From Demequinaceae bacterium UBA4004 (lineage in GTDB: Bacteria > Actinomycetota > Actinomycetes > Actinomycetales > Demequinaceae): DNA of 5,390 nt. The stretch lies in the NCBI GenBank assembly GCA_002384765.1, contig DGBM01000136.1, positions 1-5,390 of the forward strand, read 5' to 3'. Below, in pieces: positions 1 through 4,831 of this stretch. The translations under genes were made by a program, and so were the position numbers. Positions within the stretch are counted from its first letter, which is position 1. Every line of letters begins with the position of its first letter. Under the pieces are notes generated by a model, which was given only the letters and a program-made list of their open reading frames with translations, was not told the DNA's origin and ran no database searches.

Positions 1-388
1 CCGCTGCGGCTGGTACGACGCGGTGATCGCCCGCTACGCCTCGCGCATCAACGGGCTCACCGACTTTGTGCTCACCAAGTTGGACGTGCTCACGGGCCTG
101 GACGAGATCCCGGTGTGCGTGGCCTACGACGTTCACGGCAAGCGCTTTGACGAGCTTCCTCAGGATCAGGCCGACTTCGCGGCCGCCGTGCCGATCTACG
201 AGACCTTCCCCGGTTGGACCGAGGACATCTCGACGGCCAAGACGTTCGAGGAGTTGCCCCGGAACGCGCAGGATTACGTCCTGGCACTTGAGGACATCTC
301 CGGCTGTCGGATGTCAGCCATCGGCGTGGGTCCCGAGCGCGACGAGATCTTGGTCAGGCACGACCTCCTGCACGCGCGGGGTCAGTAG
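1..388 (+). CDS. purA: Adenylosuccinate synthetase, C-terminal part (5' truncated by window)
   Basis: This is the last ~128 residues of adenylosuccinate synthetase, the cytoplasmic enzyme that joins IMP and aspartate using GTP to make adenylosuccinate, the first committed step to AMP. The reading frame begins at base 2 and ends at TAG 386-388. Seen directly: RCGWYDAV near the window edge, then [18 protein letters not shown], where TKLD is the family's guanine-recognition motif. Further on come [17 protein letters not shown] and, near the end, [11 protein letters not shown], the C-terminal loop that also contacts the guanine nucleotide. The family is usually about 430 residues, so roughly the first 300 lie upstream of the window. 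No frameshift or internal stop is visible. An ATG at base 23 is internal and not the start. The stop overlaps the stop of the opposing ArsR-type gene, so there is no room for a dedicated terminator directly after purA. Confidence 0.97.
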   Translation, partial: RCGWYDAVIARYASRINGLTDFVLTKLDVLTGLDEIPVCVAYDVHGKRFDELPQDQADFAAAVPIYETFPGWTEDISTAKTFEELPRNAQDYVLALEDISGCRMSAIGVGPERDEILVRHDLLHARGQ

Positions 389-780
389 GAGCGTTCGAGC
401 CTGCGCAACCAGTCGATCAGTGGGCGGCCAGGCGCCCGCGGCAAGGCGTACCAGCGCCACGGGCCGTCGACAGCAACCTCGACCAGCCCCGCCCGAGCGA
501 GCATCTGGAGGTGTTGTGACGCCCGCGCGGTCGAGACGCCGAACGTGTCGCTGATCGAGGCCGCGATGTCCCCGGCGGCGGCGCCACCCACCACGAGGAG
601 TTCCAGGGCAAAGCGACGCGCGGGATCCGCGAGCGCCCGTGCTACGTGATCGATTTCCTCGTCCTCCTCAAGCCAGTCGAGGAACTGCTGATCGCGGCGT
701 TCGGCCCGCGCGACGGCGGGCGGAAGGGTCGGTGCTGGCTGCTTGGTAGCGTCGCCGCCGTTCTCTAAGTTTCTCTCCAC
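382..780 (-). CDS. ArsR/SmtB-type winged-helix transcriptional regulator
   Basis: This encodes a 132-residue DNA-binding regulator. After a ~30-residue polar N-terminal tail, the fold begins around residue 43 with [20 protein letters not shown], a typical ArsR helix 1-2 signature. [33 protein letters not shown] (about 70-102) is the helix-turn-helix, with [12 protein letters not shown] as recognition helix. [12 protein letters not shown] (102-113) is the beta wing. The protein has no cysteine at all, so the thiolate metal site of classical arsenic or cadmium sensors is absent; its signal is unknown. Translation starts at GTG 780-778. It is the only ATG, GTG, TTG or CTG downstream of the in-frame stop at 882-880 that keeps the whole domain. 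The Shine-Dalgarno is weak. Residue 5 is a rare TTA leucine codon. The gene lies 271 bp downstream of the ABC permease on the same strand, and its TGA overlaps the purA stop. A role in controlling the ABC operon is possible but unproven. Confidence 0.85.
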   Translation of the reverse strand: MERNLENGGDATKQPAPTLPPAVARAERRDQQFLDWLEEDEEIDHVARALADPARRFALELLVVGGAAAGDIAASISDTFGVSTARASQHLQMLARAGLVEVAVDGPWRWYALPRAPGRPLIDWLRRLERSY

Positions 781-889
781 GCCATCCCACCGTCTCGCCC
801 TTGTCGCTGGCTCGGCCGCCGCACTGCCCGTTCCCGATCGCCACGGCCGCCGCTCGGCCGGTGCCGGAGCGCCTCGGTTTCACTTTCTC

Positions 890-913
890 GCATTTCAGCT
901 CTCGCTTAAATGC
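890..913. promoter_or_regulatory. 24-bp inverted repeat, candidate operator or promoter element for the ArsR-type gene
   Basis: Perfect 6-bp arms GCATTT and AAATGC bracket a centre in which three more pairs also match, giving 9 of 12 symmetric pairs. It sits in an A/T-richer patch (about 877-925) within an otherwise extremely GC-rich spacer, about 110 bp upstream of the ArsR-type GTG start. AT-rich palindromes upstream of their own gene are usual ArsR-family operators. I found no convincing -35/-10 pair beside it, so the role is inferred. It could also fold as a 10-bp stem, with one mismatch and a 4-nt loop, in a leader RNA. Confidence 0.4.
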
Positions 914-1011
914 CCACATGGAAACTATGGAGAGGCCGGGTCTTGGGGCTGCGGCCGGGGATGGGGCAAGGGATGAGGACTGGCCCGGGGCCGGGACATG
1001 GCGCCGGGTGC

Positions 1012-1035
1012 GCGGGCGCGGGCGTGGGCGTGGGG
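1012..1035. repeat. Imperfect G-rich hexamer tandem repeat (GYGGGC x4)
   Basis: Four consecutive six-base units read GCGGGC, GCGGGC, GTGGGC and GTGGGG. They lie in the non-coding gap just beyond the permease stop, and the G-runs continue into the adjacent hairpin. The repeat is short and may simply reflect slippage in a G-rich spacer. The plus-strand G-runs could also form a non-B structure. Confidence 0.5.
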
Positions 1036-1051
1036 GCCCAGCGCCCCCCGC
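1028..1051 (-). terminator. GC-only hairpin immediately after the ABC permease stop, possible terminator
   Basis: Arms GGGGGC (1032-1037) and GCCCCC (1043-1048) enclose a 5-nt loop. Three more pairs (1028-1030 with 1049-1051) can form across a single bulged T. On the minus strand it begins right after the permease TAG (1054-1052). No U-tract follows, so it is not a canonical intrinsic terminator; actinobacterial operons often end in such U-less hairpins. A second GC palindrome, GGCCCGGGGCC, lies at 982-992. Confidence 0.4.
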
Positions 1052-3400
1052 CTAGGCCGCCCGCTCCCGCACCACCGTGGCCACATCAACGTTGCGCACC
1101 GCGCGCACGGCCGGCCACTGAGACACAGCGGCAGCGGCCAGTACGCCGAGCGCACAGGCGGGCAGCATCCACCACGGCATGCTCAGCTCCAGGTTGAACA
1201 GGTCGTTGGAGAATGAGGCGAGAAATGCGCGCGCCGCGAGCACCCCGAGCCACAGCCCCAAGGGCAGGCCCAGTGCCGTTGCCACGAGGTTCTCGGTGGC
1301 GATGGTGCGTGCCACCTTGCCGACGCTCACCCCTGCAGCCCTCAGGGTCGCCAATTCGCCCGTCCGCTCCGCGACGCTCACCGCCATCGTCACGTAGATC
1401 ATGGCCAGTGCCAGGACCGAACCGAGCGCGATCATCGCACCGATGAACGCGTAGAACAGGCCCAGGTAGTCCTCCACGATTCCCACGACGGCGTCGGCGT
1501 CTTGATACGCGACCACACCCTCCATGCCGGTGATCTGGTTGCGCACCTGGTCGCGGCTCGCGCCAGAGTCGATGCGCAGCACGTAGGTGTCCAGTCCCTG
1601 GGCGGGGACGATGCCCGAGGCGACCGACGTGGTCGCGTAGAGGGCGGTGCCCAGCGGCTCGTTCACGAGACCGGCGAGGCGTACCTGATGATCCTGCCCT
1701 CCGACGGCGAGGGTGATGGCGTCGCCCACCTTGACGTCAAGGAGGTCGGCGAGCGCCTTTCCCGCGAGGACGCCGTCCTGTGGCAGAGTCATCGAGGCGC
1801 CGTCGGGCGCCAGAAAGCCGTGCATGGCTGTGCCCGGTTGGAATCCCTGGAGAGTGGTCGCGTAACTCTTGTTGCCCGCGACTGCGGTCGCGCTGCCCAC
1901 CACCGTGGGCTCGACCGCGGCGACGCCGGGCACCGCCGCCAGGGCATCGCCGCCGGTGCCGCCGGAGGCGACCGTGACGGTCGCGTCCTGGGTTTCTACG
2001 TCGTGATACTGGATGCGCAGGGCGTCAAGCATGCTGGTCATCATGCCCACGGAGGCGATCACGACCACCAAGGCGAGCACTCCGCCCAAGGCGGTCGCAG
2101 TCGTCCTTCGGCGGTTCCGGCCCACGTCGCGCAGCGCCATGCGGGTGCTGACGGGCAGGCCGCTCAGCCGACGGGCCACGAACCGACTCCACGGCCCGGG
2201 CTTGACGGGCACGGCGCTCTGGCGCATCGCCTCCGCGGGTGCGGTGCGAGACGCGGTCAAGGCGGGACCGAAGGCGCCAAGCAGGCCGACCGCGACACCG
2301 AAGGCGACGCCCGCCACGAGCATCCAGGGGTGCATGCGCACCACGGTGTCCGGAATCCCGAGAGCGCCCGTATACGCGGAGGTGACGGCGCCGTTCGCCG
2401 CGGCACCCAAGATCACGCCGATGACGGCGCCAGCGAGGCCAACGATGGCGCCCTGCGACAGGTAATGGCGCATGACTCGGCCGCGCCGCGCGCCCGACGC
2501 CATGAGCGTTCCGATGATGGGCCGCTCACGCAGGATCCGACGTGCCAGCATCACGTAGGACGAGACCCCTGCAGCCGTGAGAAACAGCAGTGGAAAGGCC
2601 ACGGACATCTCGTTGAAGCCGTCGAGATCCTCCTGAAGCGTCGCTTGCGACGGCTGGTTCCGCCACGTCACCACATCGTCGGCGCCCGCGCTGCGCATCG
2701 CCATGGCGACGGGGCCCGACGGGTCGGCGTCAGTCTCCTGGGGAAGCAGGACGAGAGCCTGGGTGGGTGCGGCACCAAGCCAGTCCCGCGCGAGGCTTTC
2801 GGGGGCGAAAATCACGGCGAACGACTTCGGATCGGCGATGACCTCTTGGCGGCTGCGCGCCGCCCAGATGTACTCGGGTGAGACCACAATCCCGCGCACG
2901 GTGGCGGTGTGCCACGCGCCTTGCCCGAACACCTCAAGGGTGTCGCCGGGTGTGAGTCCGAAGGTGTCCGCGGCGTGCTTCTCCACCAGTATCTGGGCGC
3001 CACGGTCGTGACTGGCCGCGCCCGTGTCGAGGTAGTTGCCGTCGATCACGTCGACGTCGTCTACGGTGGCTCGCCCGGAGTCGGGCATCGAGATGACGCG
3101 ACCCACCAGCGCAGTGCCGCCGATCCGCATCGGCGGGTCCACCTGGATCCGCGTGATCGCGGTGGCTGCACCCGCGGACAGCGCGGCGTCGGCCGCGGCC
3201 CGTGCGTCAGGTCCGGTCGCAACCAGGTCCGCGAAGTGCAGGCGGTCGTACGTCTTCTGGTACGAGTCGCTGAGGTTGAGGAATGCCCCCGCCGTCGCAA
3301 CGTAGAGCATGACGCCCAGCAGGATGGTCACTCCCACGGCGCCGACTTGCGCGCGCTGCCTGGCGAGGTCCCTGAAGCTCTTTCGCGTGGTGGCCTGCAT
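1052..3400 (-). CDS. ABC transporter permease, two FtsX/MacB-type modules fused
   Basis: This is a ~782-residue integral membrane protein, the permease partner of the adjacent ATPase. Numbered from the ATG, it holds two copies of the same layout. Module 1 has a membrane helix at about 21-43, an external domain at about 45-262, and three helices at about 268-285, 317-343 and 359-381. Module 2 has a helix at about 438-456, an external domain at about 458-645, and helices at about 648-675, 703-726 and 743-763. Each second helix is followed by a coupling segment (RERPIIGTLMASGARRG and ERTGELATLRAAG), as expected where FtsX-type permeases contact their ATPase. Each external domain carries a similar stretch ending in GDxLxV/GDAITLAV and VRGIV/VRLAGLV. 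MacB/Lol-like (type VII) transporters move lipids, peptides or drugs outward or transmit force; the substrate here is unknown. ATG 3400 is preferred because GGTGATC precedes it closely. GTG 3409, which overlaps the ATPase stop as GTGA, is the alternative and would add three residues. It ends at TAG 1054-1052. Confidence 0.93.
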   Translation of the reverse strand: MQATTRKSFRDLARQRAQVGAVGVTILLGVMLYVATAGAFLNLSDSYQKTYDRLHFADLVATGPDARAAADAALSAGAATAITRIQVDPPMRIGGTALVGRVISMPDSGRATVDDVDVIDGNYLDTGAASHDRGAQILVEKHAADTFGLTPGDTLEVFGQGAWHTATVRGIVVSPEYIWAARSRQEVIADPKSFAVIFAPESLARDWLGAAPTQALVLLPQETDADPSGPVAMAMRSAGADDVVTWRNQPSQATLQEDLDGFNEMSVAFPLLFLTAAGVSSYVMLARRILRERPIIGTLMASGARRGRVMRHYLSQGAIVGLAGAVIGVILGAAANGAVTSAYTGALGIPDTVVRMHPWMLVAGVAFGVAVGLLGAFGPALTASRTAPAEAMRQSAVPVKPGPWSRFVARRLSGLPVSTRMALRDVGRNRRRTTATALGGVLALVVVIASVGMMTSMLDALRIQYHDVETQDATVTVASGGTGGDALAAVPGVAAVEPTVVGSATAVAGNKSYATTLQGFQPGTAMHGFLAPDGASMTLPQDGVLAGKALADLLDVKVGDAITLAVGGQDHQVRLAGLVNEPLGTALYATTSVASGIVPAQGLDTYVLRIDSGASRDQVRNQITGMEGVVAYQDADAVVGIVEDYLGLFYAFIGAMIALGSVLALAMIYVTMAVSVAERTGELATLRAAGVSVGKVARTIATENLVATALGLPLGLWLGVLAARAFLASFSNDLFNLELSMPWWMLPACALGVLAAAAVSQWPAVRAVRNVDVATVVRERAA

Positions 3401-3403
3401 GGC

Positions 3404-3410
3404 GATCACC
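3404..3410 (-). promoter_or_regulatory. Ribosome binding site GGTGATC that selects the permease ATG
   Basis: On the minus strand GGTGATC is followed by GCC and then ATG at 3400-3398. It matches the 3' half of the full anti-16S consensus (AGGAGGTGATC). It contains the ATPase stop codon and the alternative GTG start (3409-3407). No purine-rich site precedes that GTG, which favours the ATG and tight translational coupling to the ATPase. Confidence 0.5.
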
Positions 3411-4140
3411 AGGTGACGTCGGAGGCGTCGGCCGGGGAATCGTTGTCTTCCGTCGACTCGATGCGTCCGTCCACCACGGTGATGACACGGTCCGCGATCT
3501 GGGCGACCGACGCATTGTGGGTGATGAGGACGACGGTGCGGCCCTGGCGGCGCAGATCCTGCAGGAGCCCGAGGATCTGGCGCCCGGTGTCGAGGTCGAG
3601 GGCGCCGGTGGGTTCGTCGGCGAGCAGGATGGCCGGGTCGGTGGCCAGCGCGCGTGCGAGCGCCACGCGCTGCTGCTCGCCGCCGCTCAGTTGCGACGGG
3701 AAGTTGTCGGCGCGGTCCGCGAGCCCGACGGCGTCGAGCAACGCCGTGACGCGAGCCTTGTCGCCGCGCCCGGTCAGCTCGATGATCACCTCAATGTTCT
3801 CGCGCGCCGTGAGCGTGGGGATGAGGTTGAAGAACTGAAAGACGAAACCCACGTGATTGCGGCGGAAGTCCCCAAGGTCCGCGGGCTTGCGCTCACCAAT
3901 CTGTTCGCCGCCCACGGTGACGGAGCCGCTCGTGGCGGCCTCGATGCCGCCGATGATGTTGCACAGGGTGGTCTTTCCGGAACCGGAAGGGCCCAGGACG
4001 ACCGCAAACTGTCCGGCGCGGATCTCGAGGTCGACGCCCCGGAGGGCGTGCACTGCGGCGTCGTCAGTGCCGAACACCTTGGTGACCGCCTCGAGAAGGA
4101 CCGCGGTATCGGTGGCGACGGCCTCCGGTGTCGCTGTCAT
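3406..4140 (-). CDS. ABC transporter ATP-binding protein (LolD/MacB-type)
   Basis: This is a 244-residue cytoplasmic ATPase that would power the neighbouring FtsX-type permease as a homodimer. All catalytic elements are present: Walker A GPSGSGKT (50-57), Q-loop Q102 in GFVFQFFNLIPTLTARENI, signature LSGGEQQR (151-158), Walker B ILLADEP with catalytic E176, D-loop ALD (180-182) and switch H208 in LITHN. The FQFFNLIPTLTA..N segment and ADEPTGALD are characteristic of the LolD/MacB/FtsE-like branch rather than importers. The frame is open further upstream, but ATG 4140-4138 is chosen because AAGGAGG lies 4 nt before it and the family start lies here. The ATG overlaps the tetR stop as ATGA, so translation is probably coupled. 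The C-terminal tail (about 229-244) is acidic and likely variable. The gene looks intact and functional. Confidence 0.96.
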   Translation of the reverse strand: MTATPEAVATDTAVLLEAVTKVFGTDDAAVHALRGVDLEIRAGQFAVVLGPSGSGKTTLCNIIGGIEAATSGSVTVGGEQIGERKPADLGDFRRNHVGFVFQFFNLIPTLTARENIEVIIELTGRGDKARVTALLDAVGLADRADNFPSQLSGGEQQRVALARALATDPAILLADEPTGALDLDTGRQILGLLQDLRRQGRTVVLITHNASVAQIADRVITVVDGRIESTEDNDSPADASDVTW

Positions 4141-4760
4141 GACTCCTCCTTGGTGAATGCGCCGTGGCGGTACACGTCGAAGGCGGTGGAAGCCCATCGC
4201 CGCATGCCCTCCGGGCTGAGCGGGTCGGTGCCGAGCGCGTCGGCGACGTAGTCGTGCAGCACGATCATCGCGAGGTCGTTGACCAGGAGGAACGCGGCCA
4301 GTGCGGCACGGTCCTGAGTGGGCTGGAGATTGCCGCTCGCCGCCAGGGCGTCGACGGTGGTGACCGTCAACTCAAACCACTGTTGGATGAGCTTCTTGCC
4401 CATTGGGTCGCCCGACAGCAGCAGGCGGCGGAGGTAGGCGGGGATGGGCGATCCTGCGGGGATCGCGGAGGCGAACAGCTCGGCGAAGCTGGAGATCTGT
4501 GGGGTGCCGCCCTTCGCGAAGGCGGCTGGATCTTCGATCGCGGTGGCGAGCATCGCGTCAAACATGGACAGCACGTGGGCGTCGACGGCGTCCCGCAGGC
4601 CCTGCTTGGAGCCAAAGTGGTGGAGCACCAGGCCGGGCGAGACGTTTGCACAGGCGGCGATGTCGCGCACCGTCACGGCGTCTGGGCCGCGCTCGCCAAA
4701 GAGCCTCAGCGCGCAGTTGCGGATTTGCGCACGTGCGGTCACGTCCCGGTCATTGGCCAT
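4137..4760 (-). CDS. TetR/AcrR-family transcriptional regulator
   Basis: This is a 207-residue all-helical repressor. The N-terminal domain is clearly TetR: residues 8-24 (ARAQIRNCALRLFGERG) form helix 1. TVRDIAACANVSPGLVLHHFGSKQGLRDAV (30-59) forms the helix-turn-helix, with VSPGLVLHHF as recognition helix and the usual F.SK.GL cap. The C-terminal ligand and dimer domain (about 65-207) shows no recognisable ligand signature, so the inducer is unknown. It starts at ATG 4760-4758 with no Shine-Dalgarno; a -10-like TACATT ends 6 nt upstream, suggesting a leaderless transcript. It is first in an operon with the ABC ATPase (ATGA overlap) and permease, and its last codons (ACC AAG GAG GAG) contain the ATPase ribosome binding site. 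It very probably represses itself and the transporter through the half-site cluster at 4762-4790. It is divergent from purD, with 71 bp between them. Confidence 0.95.
   Translation of the reverse strand: MANDRDVTARAQIRNCALRLFGERGPDAVTVRDIAACANVSPGLVLHHFGSKQGLRDAVDAHVLSMFDAMLATAIEDPAAFAKGGTPQISSFAELFASAIPAGSPIPAYLRRLLLSGDPMGKKLIQQWFELTVTTVDALAASGNLQPTQDRAALAAFLLVNDLAMIVLHDYVADALGTDPLSPEGMRRWASTAFDVYRHGAFTKEES
4145..4151 (-). promoter_or_regulatory. Strong Shine-Dalgarno AAGGAGG for the ABC ATPase, inside the tetR 3' end
   Basis: AAGGAGG on the minus strand is followed by AGTC and then ATG 4140-4138. It fixes the ATPase start and rejects the upstream open-frame ATG at 4197. Because it is embedded in the last codons of tetR, ribosomes finishing tetR can restart at the ATGA junction. 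Confidence 0.85.
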
Positions 4761-4761
4761 G

Positions 4762-4790
4762 TGTTCAATGTACTGAACAGGTGGTCAGTA
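4762..4790. promoter_or_regulatory. Candidate TetR operator: three alternating half-sites forming two overlapping palindromes
   Basis: The half-sites are TGTTCAATG (4762-4770, +), TGTTCAGTA (4779-4771, minus) and TGGTCAGTA (4782-4790, +). Halves 1 and 2 make an 18-bp palindrome (7 of 9 pairs). Halves 2 and 3 make the 20-bp palindrome TACTGAACAGGTGGTCAGTA (8 of 10 pairs). The cluster covers the tetR -10 element and spacer, the expected position for autorepression, and stays upstream of the purD -10. TetR proteins bind such dyads as dimers; assignment to this TetR is inferred from position. Confidence 0.7.
4767..4772 (-). promoter_or_regulatory. Probable -10 box (TACATT) of the tetR-ABC operon, leaderless
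   Basis: TACATT matches TATAAT at four of six positions, including the key TA...T. It ends 6 nt before the tetR ATG, which places the transcription start at or next to the A of ATG. No purine-rich ribosome binding site lies in between. The -35 region is poor (TTTTCC around 4791-4796). The box lies inside the operator cluster. Confidence 0.5.
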
Positions 4791-4818
4791 GGAAAACTCC
4801 GCGCGTGGGCGGCATAGG

Positions 4819-4824
4819 TAGGCT
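4819..4824 (+). promoter_or_regulatory. Probable -10 box (TAGGCT) of purD, leaderless
   Basis: TAGGCT is followed by exactly 7 nt (GGGTCAT) and then the purD GTG, so transcription would start on the G of the start codon. No Shine-Dalgarno is present. An overlapping TAGGTA (4815-4820) is the alternative. No good -35 is visible at 17-18 nt spacing. Confidence 0.5.
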
Positions 4825-4831
4825 GGGTCAT

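Noticed and set aside
422..437. GGGCG/CGCCC hairpin 34 bp after the purA stop, as a purA terminator
   Set aside because: Only a 5-bp stem, no U-tract, and it lies within the ArsR-type coding sequence where such GC stems arise by chance.
668..919. Minus-strand open frame (83 codons) covering the gap upstream of the ArsR-type gene
   Set aside because: It is in a different frame from the ArsR-type gene and overlaps its first third; basic, Arg-rich translation with no ribosome binding site. It does suggest the gap is simply GC-rich non-coding DNA.
910..1197. Plus-strand open frame through the G-rich gap into the permease 3' end
   Set aside because: Pro/Gly/Arg/Ala low-complexity translation produced by the hexamer repeat, with the 3' half antisense to the permease.
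1502..2881. Long plus-strand open frame (459 codons) antisense to the permease
   Set aside because: The translation is rich in Gly, Arg, His and Asp with no recognisable domain, and lies entirely within the well-supported permease on the other strand. Long antisense frames are normal in GC-rich genes with G/C third positions.
2909..3838. Plus-strand open frame (309 codons) spanning the permease-ATPase junction
   Set aside because: It is antisense to two clear genes, has low-complexity composition and no ribosome binding site or family signature.
4141..4197. 19-residue N-terminal extension of the ATPase to ATG 4197
   Set aside because: It overlaps the tetR 3' end, lacks a ribosome binding site, and adds sequence not expected in the family; ATG 4140 has AAGGAGG and an ATGA overlap.
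3517..4251. Plus-strand open frame (244 codons) opposite the ATPase
   Set aside because: It mirrors the ATPase coding sequence and shows no domain of its own.
382..4760. Mobile-element origin of the minus-strand block
   Set aside because: No transposase, integrase, terminal inverted repeats, target duplications or tRNA fragment seen at either border, so I do not annotate it as a mobile element.
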